Shown: positions 35,868 to 43,655 of the stretch, piece by piece
Layout: each line of letters begins with the position of its first letter
Position numbering within the stretch: the stretch's first letter is position 1
Source of the DNA: Alphaproteobacteria bacterium
GTDB taxonomy: Bacteria; Pseudomonadota; Alphaproteobacteria; JAJFFI01
Reading direction: 5' to 3'
DNA: 48,579 nucleotides
Assembly: GCA_030066595.1 (NCBI GenBank)
Contig: JASJBI010000029.1
Span: forward strand, 1 to 48,579
Program-made: the position numbers and the translations under genes
Notes under the pieces: generated by a model
Database searches by the model: none
Seen by the model: the letters and a program-made list of their open reading frames with translations, nothing else
What the model was told of the DNA's origin: nothing

Positions 35868-35901
35868 GTTTACGTCTTGATAACCAGCCGAGCCTTAGCG
35901 T
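35868..35901 (+). promoter_or_regulatory. Shared promoter-like block, DUF2336 gene 2
   Basis: GTTTACGTCTTGATAAC and, 26 bases from its start, CTTAGCGT, repeating the arrangement upstream of the paralogue at 28803. TTTA-N7-ATAA resembles a CtrA site. The ATG is 97 bases downstream of the box. Confidence 0.5.
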
Positions 35902-35980
35902 CCTAGGGCAGGCGACTGCAGCGAAGCCGGACCTCCGGGCCGGTCCGTGAGAGCATGCTCAACTGGGTGCATCAGACGCC

Positions 35981-37126
35981 ATGAAGTCCTCCGAGCATCC
36001 GAAAGCGCACCAGCCGCCAGAGCATCCGGCACTTCCGGACGTCGAAGAGCTCGTCGACCTGGCGCGGGCCAAATCCCGCGAGAGCCGCGCCGCCCTGTTC
36101 GCCGCCATCGGCGAGATGTTCTCGGATGGGCCGGGTGTCTTGACGGATCGCGACCGCTCGATCATGGCCGACATCATCCGCCACCTGCTGTACCAGGTGG
36201 AGGTTCCGGTCCGCAGGACCCTGGCGGAGCACTTCGCCCGTCTGGATACGGCGCCGACGGAGCTGGTCTATCTGCTGGCAAACGACAAGATCGAGGTCGC
36301 CTATCCCCTGCTGGTGCGGAGCGAAGTGCTCCGCGACGCCGAGCTGATCGAGATCGTCCAGCAGCGCACCATGGAGCACCAGCTGGCCATCTCCATACGG
36401 CCCCAGGTGAGCTTGCCGGTTTCCGACGCCTTGGTGGCGACCGGGAACGTCGAGGTCGTCACCACGCTGCTGAACAACGACGGCGCCAAGATTTCGGACA
36501 AGACCTTGTCCGCCTTGGTCGAACAGTCGCGGCAGCAAAAGGCATACCAGGCCCCGCTGTCCCGCCGGCGCGATCTCACGCCCGACCTCGCCAAGAAGCT
36601 GTGCACCTGGGTGAGCACGGCCTTGCGGCAGCACATCATGGAGAACTTCGATATCGATCCGCAGCAGCTGAACGATGCGATCGAAAACGCGACAAAGGAG
36701 GTCATGGACGCGCAGAGCGACGCAATCGATAGCGACGCGATCAAGAAGAAGAAGCCGGGCCAGGCGGCGGAGGATCCGGGGGCAGCGCTGCTGGAGCCGC
36801 TCAAGCAGGGCGACATCGCCAGGTTCATGGACACCTTCGCCGATCTGAGCGGTCTGCGCCTGACCATGGTGCGGCGGCTCGTGTTCGAGCCCGGCGGCGA
36901 GGGTTTGGCGATCGCCTGCAAGGCCATCGGCGTGAACCAGGCGGCCTTCGCGACGATCTTCCTGCGGAGCCGGGCGGGACGGCTGGGCGACAAGCAGGTC
37001 GAACAAGCCGAGATCCACCGGGCCATGTCGTTCTATGAAGGCATCGACCAGGAGGCTGCACAGGTCGTGCTGAACCGCTGGGAGACGGATCCCGGCTTCC
37101 TCACGGCCATGAGCCGATCCCGCTAA
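35981..37126 (+). CDS. DUF2336 domain-containing protein (paralogue 2)
   Basis: A 381-residue helical protein closely similar to the protein at 28803 along its whole length. Shared stretches include RAALFAAIG, ELVYLLAND, EIVQQRTMEHQLAI, RRDLTPDLA and RRLVFEPGGEGLAIACKAIGV. The two differ most in the N-terminal 20 residues and in the linker before the C-terminal module, here KKKKPGQAAEDPG. The pair probably arose by duplication. It is divergent from the ECF sigma factor gene and convergent with the patatin gene, with 19 bases between stops. Confidence 0.9.
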   Translation: MKSSEHPKAHQPPEHPALPDVEELVDLARAKSRESRAALFAAIGEMFSDGPGVLTDRDRSIMADIIRHLLYQVEVPVRRTLAEHFARLDTAPTELVYLLANDKIEVAYPLLVRSEVLRDAELIEIVQQRTMEHQLAISIRPQVSLPVSDALVATGNVEVVTTLLNNDGAKISDKTLSALVEQSRQQKAYQAPLSRRRDLTPDLAKKLCTWVSTALRQHIMENFDIDPQQLNDAIENATKEVMDAQSDAIDSDAIKKKKPGQAAEDPGAALLEPLKQGDIARFMDTFADLSGLRLTMVRRLVFEPGGEGLAIACKAIGVNQAAFATIFLRSRAGRLGDKQVEQAEIHRAMSFYEGIDQEAAQVVLNRWETDPGFLTAMSRSR

Positions 37127-37145
37127 GGCGCAAGTATCCTTCCCG

Positions 37146-38186
37146 TCAGTCCTGAAACAGACGGCGCACGTCGACCGTGGAGCTGCGGCCGAGGTCGTCG
37201 AAGTTCGCGTCCAGCCACTCGCTCGCCGAACGATAGCCGATGCCGTGCAGATGGGTCAGGAAGGCCCATTCCGCGTTGAGCTTGCTGGACGCGCCGAGCG
37301 GCTTCAGCTCCTCGTCCGCGATGATCCGGTGCACCAGGACCTGCTTGTATTCGCTCGGATCGAGCTTGCCCTGCTCGATCATGCGCGAGACGAAATCGAT
37401 CGCGCGGAACTCTCTGAGCAGGCTGCTGTTGAAGGTGATCTCATTGACCCGGTTGAGGATCTCGCGCGCCGATTTCGGGGTCCCGCGGCGCTCGATCGGG
37501 TTGATCTGGACAATCACGACGTCGCTCGAGGCGCAGGCGTTGAAAAACGGAAACAGGACCGGGTTGCCCATATAGCCGCCGTCCCAATAGGACACGCCGT
37601 CGATTTCGACGGCCTGGAACATGAACGGCAGGCAGGCGGAGGCCATGACCGCGTCGGCCGTCAGGTCGTCGCGCTTGAACACCTTCACCCGCCCGGTCTC
37701 CACATTGGTGGCGGAGACGAACACCTTCATCCGGTCGCAGCTCCGCACCCGGTCGAAATCCACCTGGGCGGCAACCAGGTCGCGCAGCGGATTGATGTTC
37801 AGGGGGTTCAGCTCGTACGGCGAGGCGACCCGGTTCAGGATGTCGAAGAACAGATAGCTCGGCGAGCTGTCGAGACTCCAGTTGCCCATGAACACGTCCA
37901 CCGGCGAACGCTGGATCGGGCTCCCGCGCGCCGCCTCGCTGACCGCGATCCAGAATTCGTGCAAGCCGGCCCGGGCGCCGTCGCGCCCGTCCCGCATGAT
38001 CCCGTCTGCCACCACCACTGCGTTCATGGCGCCGGCGCTGGTGCCGCTGATCGCCTCGATCCGGATGCGTTCGTCCTCCAAGAGACGGTCGAGCACGCCC
38101 CAGGTGAAGGCGCCATGGGCGCCGCCCCCCTGGAGTGCGAGGTTGACCGCCTTGGGCTCCGGGCGGCGCCGGCGCCGGCTGCTCAC
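37146..38186 (-). CDS. Patatin-like phospholipase
   Basis: A 346-residue serine acyl hydrolase. The oxyanion-hole motif is GGGAHG (20-25), the nucleophile Ser50 lies in GTSAG, and the catalytic Asp202 is in WDGGYMGNP, completing the Ser-Asp dyad. The start is GTG at 38186, overlapping the dehydrogenase stop by 4 bases (GTGA); an upstream open stretch has no support. A patatin next to 3-hydroxybutyrate dehydrogenase is a recurring alphaproteobacterial pairing. It may hydrolyse lipids or mobilise polyhydroxybutyrate-associated substrates. Confidence 0.9.
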   Translation of the reverse strand: MSSRRRRRPEPKAVNLALQGGGAHGAFTWGVLDRLLEDERIRIEAISGTSAGAMNAVVVADGIMRDGRDGARAGLHEFWIAVSEAARGSPIQRSPVDVFMGNWSLDSSPSYLFFDILNRVASPYELNPLNINPLRDLVAAQVDFDRVRSCDRMKVFVSATNVETGRVKVFKRDDLTADAVMASACLPFMFQAVEIDGVSYWDGGYMGNPVLFPFFNACASSDVVIVQINPIERRGTPKSAREILNRVNEITFNSSLLREFRAIDFVSRMIEQGKLDPSEYKQVLVHRIIADEELKPLGASSKLNAEWAFLTHLHGIGYRSASEWLDANFDDLGRSSTVDVRRLFQD

Positions 38187-38965
38187 TGCGCAGTCCAGCC
38201 GCCGTCCACCGGCAGCGCGGTCCCTGTGATCGAAGCCGCCGCGTCCGAGCACAGAAACAGAGCCAGCGCGCCGAGCTCGTCGGTTTGCACGAACTTCTTG
38301 GTCGGCTGGCCGCCGAGCATAACGGTCTTGATCACCTCTTCCTCGCTAATCCCACGCGCCTTGGCGGTGTCGGGAATCTGCTTCTCGACCAGCGGCGTCA
38401 GCACATAGCCCGGACAGATCGCGTTGACCGTGATGTTCTGTTCGGCGACCTCGAGCGCCACGGTCTTGGTCATGCCCAGCATGCCGTGCTTGGCGGCCAC
38501 ATAGGCCGACTTAAAGGGTGAGGCGACCAGACCATGCGCCGAAGCGAGGTTGATGATGCGGCCCCAGCCCTGGCTTTTCATGTCCGGCAACACCGCCTTG
38601 GTGGTGTGGAAGGCGGAGGACAGATTGATGGCGATGATGGCGTCCCATTTCTCGTCCGGGAACTCGTCGATCGGCGCCACGTGCTGGATCCCGGCGTTGT
38701 TGACCAACACGTCGATGCGGCCCAGCGCCGCCTTGGCGTTGCCCACCATCTCGGCGATGTCGCCCGGCTTGGACATGTCGGCCGCCGAATAGAGCACCTT
38801 GACGCCGTGCGTCTCCTCCAGGCGGACGCGGGTCTGCTCAATCTCGGCCTGGTCGCCGAACCCGTTGAGCACGACGTTCATGCCGGCCCCGGCAAAGGCT
38901 TCGGCGATGCCGAGGCCGATCCCGCTGGTCGAGCCGGTGACGATGGCGTTCTTGGCTTGTGACAT
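38183..38965 (-). CDS. bdhA: 3-Hydroxybutyrate dehydrogenase
   Basis: A 260-residue SDR that interconverts (R)-3-hydroxybutyrate and acetoacetate with NAD. The glycine motif is TGSTSGIG and NNAG lies at 89-92. Ser142, Tyr155 and Lys159 (YVAAK) are at the same numbers as in well-studied 3-hydroxybutyrate dehydrogenases. The C-terminal PVDGGWTAQ is typical of the family. The start at 38965 has GAGGAT upstream and matches the family. The neighbouring acetoacetate decarboxylase would act on its product. Confidence 0.92.
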   Translation of the reverse strand: MSQAKNAIVTGSTSGIGLGIAEAFAGAGMNVVLNGFGDQAEIEQTRVRLEETHGVKVLYSAADMSKPGDIAEMVGNAKAALGRIDVLVNNAGIQHVAPIDEFPDEKWDAIIAINLSSAFHTTKAVLPDMKSQGWGRIINLASAHGLVASPFKSAYVAAKHGMLGMTKTVALEVAEQNITVNAICPGYVLTPLVEKQIPDTAKARGISEEEVIKTVMLGGQPTKKFVQTDELGALALFLCSDAAASITGTALPVDGGWTAQ

Positions 38966-38995
38966 GGGTCTATCCTCGCTCAACAAAAGGTCAGG

Positions 38996-39634
38996 TCAAT
39001 CGGTCGGCGGTAGAGGCGCCGCGGCGCCCGGACCGCATTCGGTCGAGGTCGCGATGTGCGGCTCGGGCATGTGCGCGGCGCGGGCCGCTTTGAGGGCGCC
39101 GGCGTACCATTCGAACTCGTCGAGAAAGCCTTTGACGTGGCGCTCGGACGCCGGGTCCGTGGGCGTGCCGTCCTCGGCAAAGGCGTCCTGGACGTTCGGC
39201 ACCGGAAAGATCGTGGGGATGCTGGGCGTGCCGAGCTCGGCCAGGGTCATGCGCAACTGCATGGCCGCCCGCACGCCGCCGAACCGGCCGGCGGAGTAGC
39301 AGACAATGCCGGAGGGACGGCAGAAGTACTCCTCGAGGAAATGGTCCAGCAGATTCTTGAGCGCCGGCGGGATGCCGTGGTTGTACTCGCCGCTCACGAC
39401 GACGAAGCCGTCGCTGGCCCGGTAGATCTCGGCCAGCCGCTCCAGCACCTCGGGTGCGTCGCCGTCATACTCCTTGTACATGCGGTCCAGGAGCGGCAGC
39501 CGATAGTCGAGCGTGTCCACGAAGTCGGTCCTGTGTCCCCGCGCCTGGAACTGCCGGTCGATGAAGCGCGCGGCGCGGATGCCCTGCCGCCCGGAGCGGA
39601 CAGAGCCATAGAGAATGGTGACGTTGAGTGACAT
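38996..39634 (-). CDS. NADPH-dependent FMN reductase family protein
   Basis: A 212-residue flavodoxin-fold reductase. The phosphate loop is YGSVRSGRQGIRAARFI, and VVVSGEYNHGIPPALKNLLDHF is the second FMN loop, typical of the SsuE/NADPH-FMN reductase family. AGGGAG precedes the ATG. It lies between acetoacetate decarboxylase and 3-hydroxybutyrate dehydrogenase on the same strand, 24 and 30 bases from them. Its link to ketone-body metabolism is unclear. Confidence 0.9.
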   Translation of the reverse strand: MSLNVTILYGSVRSGRQGIRAARFIDRQFQARGHRTDFVDTLDYRLPLLDRMYKEYDGDAPEVLERLAEIYRASDGFVVVSGEYNHGIPPALKNLLDHFLEEYFCRPSGIVCYSAGRFGGVRAAMQLRMTLAELGTPSIPTIFPVPNVQDAFAEDGTPTDPASERHVKGFLDEFEWYAGALKAARAAHMPEPHIATSTECGPGAAAPLPPTD

Positions 39635-39658
39635 GGCGATGCTCCCTGGTGACGGCGG

Positions 39659-40402
39659 TCAGGCGAGATAGTCGTAGAGTACGCGGCCGTAGGGCAGCGT
39701 CAGATCGGCGATGAAGTGGCGTCCGCCGATCACGCGGCGGACCGGGAAGTCCGCAACGGGCGCATTGACATGGGGCACGAGATGCAGGCGCGCGGGCCCG
39801 CCCCAATGGCCCTTCACGTCGACCTCGGCCAGGTTGTAGGCGACCAGCTGGGCCACCAGCGGCTTGCCGGTGACGCAGGGCAAGAGCTTCAGGTTCACCT
39901 GGGTCTTTTTCATGGCCTCGTTGCGCTTGGCCGGGTCCTTGATCAGGGTCTCATGCTTATAGCCCATGGTGCCCATGGCCACGACCTGCCCGGCGTACTC
40001 GAGGGTTCCGGTCAGCGTGTCGGTCTCGACCCGGAGCCGCGGCTGGCCCCAGCGCTTGGGAAATCCCCAGATCTCGCGGCCGCCGCTGATCGGGGGCTCG
40101 TCGTTGAGATACATCTGCGCCGTGTAGTTCACCGGCTCGCCGTCGAGGGTGCAGGGGATCACCACGCCGCTCTCCTGGTAGCTGCCGAAGCCGGAGCTGT
40201 CCGGCATGTTGATCCACTCGTAGAAGACCTGGTTGCTGCCGTCGGGCGCCAGGGGCTCGGGCACCGCCCGGCGGATCGCCTCGGGGTCGCTCTCGTAGAT
40301 CACGATGAAGTATTCGCGATCGATGAACCGATAGGGACCCATCGGGTAGCTCGGGTTGCCCGGCGGCATGGACGGCAGGCTCAGGATCTCGTCCCGGTTC
40401 AT
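39659..40402 (-). CDS. adc: Acetoacetate decarboxylase
   Basis: A 247-residue enzyme that converts acetoacetate to acetone and CO2 through a Schiff base. The expected lysine is Lys116 in EIWGFPKRWG, equivalent to the catalytic lysine of Clostridium acetobutylicum ADC. The second, pKa-lowering lysine is replaced by Arg117. Other family blocks are YFIVIYESDPEAIRRAVPEPL and YNLAEVDVKGHWGGPARLHL. The start has a strong AAGGAGGAGG site. It heads an operon with an FMN reductase, 3-hydroxybutyrate dehydrogenase and a patatin, and a strong hairpin lies upstream in its presumed leader. Confidence 0.92.
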   Translation of the reverse strand: MNRDEILSLPSMPPGNPSYPMGPYRFIDREYFIVIYESDPEAIRRAVPEPLAPDGSNQVFYEWINMPDSSGFGSYQESGVVIPCTLDGEPVNYTAQMYLNDEPPISGGREIWGFPKRWGQPRLRVETDTLTGTLEYAGQVVAMGTMGYKHETLIKDPAKRNEAMKKTQVNLKLLPCVTGKPLVAQLVAYNLAEVDVKGHWGGPARLHLVPHVNAPVADFPVRRVIGGRHFIADLTLPYGRVLYDYLA

Positions 40403-40771
40403 ACGGAACCTCCTCCTTAGTCGTGAGAGAGGACGCCGCCCGGAGCGACGGGGCGGCGTCCTCTTTGGGTGCGCGACCCTGGTGAAATGGGACGCAAACT
40501 CCCTTTCGGCCAGGGTCTTAGATCGCCAAATCAGCGCCGCACGAGGCGGCCCCGCCGAAGGGGCAGAGACGTCGCAGCGTGCTCGGCTAGATACCGCCCT
40601 TTGATGACAGGACCGTGGCAGAGGTTACGGCCGGGGCGCAGGTCGGCGCCCTTGGTCGCCGGATCCTGGGTCAGTCATCCTCGTCGGAGTGAGCGCTATG
40701 CCAAGCCGCTACGCAGTCCCCTCTTGAGCTGGCTGAAGCCGCGGCGCTCGGGAATCGTGACGAGTGCGCCG
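40403..40771. other. Gap between adc and the secreted repeat protein
   Basis: This 369-base stretch contains no gene I can support. It holds the adc ribosome site and hairpin at its left and a frame-shifted third repeat of the neighbouring gene at about 40755-40800 at its right. A minus-strand frame (40696-40887) reads that repeat as AFSELVWGGSGALVTIPE, probably the remnant of a longer 3' end. Confidence 0.5.
40428..40464. terminator. Strong 14-bp hairpin between adc and upstream DNA
   Basis: AGAGGACGCCGCCC (40428-40441) pairs perfectly with its complement at 40451-40464 around a 9-base loop. On the plus strand it is followed by TTT only; on the minus strand it is followed by no T-run but directly by the adc ribosome site region, 26 bases before the ATG. 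It could end transcription arriving from the upstream gene or act in the adc leader. Confidence 0.5.
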
Positions 40772-40950
40772 CTACCGCCCCAGACCAACTCCGAAAACGC
40801 GCCGCAAGGGCAGTCCCGCGCCACTCGTGACGACTGCGCCGCTACCGCTCCTGACCTCTGCGAAAACGGACGGCAGGCCACTCCCACTCGTGACGACTGC
40901 GCCGCTGCCGCTCCTGACCTCTGCGAAGACGGGCCGCAAACCGCCGCTCA
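40755..40950. repeat. Three 63-70 base tandem repeats
   Basis: TCGTGACGA(C/G)TGCGCCGCT recurs at 40755, 40825 and 40888. The step between the last two is 63 bases, keeping the frame; the step before is 70 bases, breaking it. Units 2 and 3 are nearly identical, unit 1 is diverged. Confidence 0.85.
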
Positions 40951-41092
40951 CGTCATTCAGAGCGGATGGCCTGGCCGCGTCCAGCGCGAGCAGAACGTCG
41001 CGACTGGAACCGGAATCGGCTGCCAGGCTTGGCGTGGCGACCACAACTATGGCTGCGCAAGCCGACAGTCCGAGAATTCGGAAACCCAACAT
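40772..41092 (-). CDS. Small secreted repeat protein, unknown function
   Basis: A 106-residue protein with a clear Sec signal (FRILGLSACAAIVVVATPSLAA, cleavage near 24) and AGGAGG 6 bases before the ATG. The mature part has two copies of a 21-residue repeat (VFAEVRSGSGAVVTSGSGLPS), encoded by 63-base tandem units at about 40825 and 40888. A third, degenerate unit 70 bases on is out of frame, so the protein ends in RRVFGVGLGR. I recognise no family. The opposite strand also has open frames here, but none with a start signal. Confidence 0.65.
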   Translation of the reverse strand: MLGFRILGLSACAAIVVVATPSLAADSGSSRDVLLALDAARPSALNDVSGGLRPVFAEVRSGSGAVVTSGSGLPSVFAEVRSGSGAVVTSGAGLPLRRVFGVGLGR

Positions 41093-41328
41093 GTTCGCCT
41101 CCTACAGTTCCTAAAGATATTGTAGGGCAGACAAGCAAAGTTGGCGCCCGAACATGACGCATTCTTTGCAATTACACAACTAGTGCTCGGTCGCCGCTGC
41201 CACGACCTGATTGTAACATGAAGTCCATATACCCAGGAGACGCCTGTATGGCGCGATACAGTCGGCACCGCACGGCTTGGTGCCGGGCCGCTGTCTTTGT
41301 TCCAGCCGGATGCCGCGCGGCGGCCGCT

Positions 41329-41976
41329 TCACGCCGCGTCCGGCTGCTTGGCCGGCTGGGCCTGGTCGAAGGCGTCGAGGGCCATGCAGGCCTCGTGCAC
41401 CCGCATCAGCGTGGGATAGGCGTCCAGCGGGCAGTCGAAGCGCTGGGCGTTGAACACCTGCGGCACCAGGTAGATGTCCGCGAAGGTCGGCGCGTCGCCA
41501 TGGCAGAACCGCCCGGTCTCCGGGCTGCCGGCCAGCATGGCCTCGATGCCGGTGAAGCCGCGCGCGATCCAATGGGCGTACCAAGTGCGCATCTCTGCGT
41601 CGCTCAAGCCCATCTCGCCGGTGATGTATTTCAGCACGCGCAGATTGTTCAAGGGATGCATGTCGCAGCCCACCGCCATGGCGATCGCCCGCACCCGCGC
41701 CCGCGCCACCGGATCCTTGGGCAGCAAGGCCGGCTCGGGATGGGTCTCCTCGAGATATTCCAGGATCGCCGGCGACTGGACCAGCACATGGCCGTCGTCG
41801 ACCAGCGTCGGCACCTGCTGTTCCGGGTTGAGGGCGGCGTAGTCGGGCGCGAACTGCTCCCCCTTGGCCAGATGGATGTAGACAGACTCGTGGTCGAGCC
41901 CCTTGAGCGCCAGCGCGATGCGCACCCGGAAGGCGGCCGAAGACCGGAAATAGCCATAGAGTTTCAGATCGGACAT
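41329..41976 (-). CDS. maiA: Maleylacetoacetate isomerase
   Basis: A 215-residue zeta-class glutathione transferase that isomerises maleylacetoacetate to fumarylacetoacetate in homogentisate breakdown. The N-terminal thioredoxin-like domain has YFRSSAAFRVRIAL, the SSx2-xR glutathione motif. QVPTLVDDGHVLVQSPAILEYLEE is the cis-Pro and SNAIL-type region. The C-terminal helical domain includes GDAPTFADIYLVPQVFNA. GGGAGG precedes the ATG. It is the last gene of the catabolic cluster that begins with hmgA, in the expected pathway order. Confidence 0.95.
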   Translation of the reverse strand: MSDLKLYGYFRSSAAFRVRIALALKGLDHESVYIHLAKGEQFAPDYAALNPEQQVPTLVDDGHVLVQSPAILEYLEETHPEPALLPKDPVARARVRAIAMAVGCDMHPLNNLRVLKYITGEMGLSDAEMRTWYAHWIARGFTGIEAMLAGSPETGRFCHGDAPTFADIYLVPQVFNAQRFDCPLDAYPTLMRVHEACMALDAFDQAQPAKQPDAA

Positions 41977-42012
41977 AGAGCCTCCCTGCCCCTGAGTAGG
42001 GCCTACTCGTCG

Positions 42013-43488
42013 CTAGGATAACGGTTCGCCGTTCCGCTGCCGGTCAAAGGTTTCCCTCAGCTCGCTCTTTAGGATCTTGCCCATGGGGTTGCGCGGCAAC
42101 CGGGGCAGAAAGCCGATCCAGTGGGGCAGCTTGTAGGGTTCGATGTGCTGCAAGCAAAACCGTGCCAAGTCCTGCACGGCGACCCGCCCTCTGGCCACCA
42201 CGAAAGCAACCGCCACCTCTCCAAATCGGGTATGGGGCCAGCCGAACGCCGCCGCTTCGGCCACCTGCGGATGCCGCAAGAGGGCGTTCTCCAACTCGAT
42301 CGGATAGAACTTTGCGCCCTCGTTGCTGATCATGTCGTCTGCCCGGCCCTTCAGGAAGATATAGCCCTCCGCATTGATCGCAGCCAGATCTCCCGGATAG
42401 AACCAGCCATCCCGAAAATGGTGCGCGGTCGCCTCCGGATCCTTCAGATAGCCCTCCGGCAAGCCTGGCACGCGGAACCGAATGTGCCCGACAGCTTCGG
42501 GCGGGAGCGATTGGTCGTTTTCGTCCACGACCTGTGCCTCAACGCCACGTACCGCGCGGCCAATCGAGTTCGGATAGGCGTCCTGATCTGCGGGCATGGC
42601 GACCACGAGCAAGCCGGTTTCGTTGGCCGCGTAGCTCTCGAAGAAATTCGGCGTGAGCAGCTTTCGTGCGGCGCGGCGCTCTTCGGGCGTCACCGGGGCG
42701 GTGCTCACGAACATCGCCCGGAGCGAAGGAAATGCCGGCGCACCGCCGCCGGCCAGACGTAGCAGCGGACGGAGATGGGACGGGGTCAAGAACACCGTGG
42801 TAATGCCCTGTCCGCGGATCAAGGTGATCAGGTCATCGGGCTCCCGGGAAACCGGAATAACCACCGTCGCGCCGGCATACAGAATGCCGAAACAGAGCCT
42901 CGCCCCGAAGTTGAAGGCCGCGCCGATGACGGCGAGATATCGATCATCCGCGGTCCAGCCGTCGTTTTCCATGTATCTGACAGCCCAGTCCCGAACCCGG
43001 CCATGGCTCCACTGGAACAGCTTCGGTTTCCCCGTCGTTCCGGAGGATTGCCCGCACAACAATGGATGATCGGCATCGAGCGCGGGGGCAGCGAACGGGT
43101 CCGCTGCGCTGGCCGGTCCGCAAACCGATCCGATGGTCAGCGTCGGGGACCGGTCGGCGAAGGCTACGCCGTCCGCCACGATGGCCGCCTTGATGCTCAA
43201 GTCGGTGATCAACTGCTCCCTCTCGGCCTGCGGCAACCGACCGTCGATCGGCAGGATGGCCGCGCCGGCGCGGGCCAGCGCCAGGAACGCGACGAGCAGC
43301 TCCGCGGAGTCCGGCAGGGTGACGCCGACGATGTCGCCCACGTCGACTCCGGCGGCCCGGAGATTGGCGGCCGCCCGGTCGACCCGCCGGTCAAGATCTC
43401 GGTAGGTGACGACCTGGCCGCGATCCTCGATCGCCGGATGGTCGGGCCGGCTCTGCGCATGCTCCTCAATGGCGCGGGCGATGATCAT
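42013..43488 (-). CDS. AMP-dependent acyl-CoA synthetase/ligase
   Basis: A 491-residue adenylate-forming enzyme. The P-loop is GQSSGTTGKPK, and ESYAANETGL is the A5-like motif. YPGDLAAINAEGYIFLKGRADDMI carries the conserved Asp and the hinge, and PRNPMGKILKSELRE holds the catalytic C-terminal lysine. The substrate is unknown, though its place between maiA and the dioxygenase-like gene suggests an aromatic or short carboxylic acid. It is on the same strand as the homogentisate genes, 36 bases from maiA. Confidence 0.92.
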   Translation of the reverse strand: MIIARAIEEHAQSRPDHPAIEDRGQVVTYRDLDRRVDRAAANLRAAGVDVGDIVGVTLPDSAELLVAFLALARAGAAILPIDGRLPQAEREQLITDLSIKAAIVADGVAFADRSPTLTIGSVCGPASAADPFAAPALDADHPLLCGQSSGTTGKPKLFQWSHGRVRDWAVRYMENDGWTADDRYLAVIGAAFNFGARLCFGILYAGATVVIPVSREPDDLITLIRGQGITTVFLTPSHLRPLLRLAGGGAPAFPSLRAMFVSTAPVTPEERRAARKLLTPNFFESYAANETGLLVVAMPADQDAYPNSIGRAVRGVEAQVVDENDQSLPPEAVGHIRFRVPGLPEGYLKDPEATAHHFRDGWFYPGDLAAINAEGYIFLKGRADDMISNEGAKFYPIELENALLRHPQVAEAAAFGWPHTRFGEVAVAFVVARGRVAVQDLARFCLQHIEPYKLPHWIGFLPRLPRNPMGKILKSELRETFDRQRNGEPLS

Positions 43489-43655
43489 GCGAGAACTCTA
43501 GTTGGCGGACGGCCTGGGGGCCAGTCGACGTTCGGACTGCGCCCTGGCGGGAGCGGTTTTGGCGCCGGGCCCGGCCACCGGGCTGCGACGCCGCGGGGAT
43601 CCTCACATCGAGGCGATGGCCAAGCGTCGCACCGTCCAGCTGCCGCCGCCTGCAC

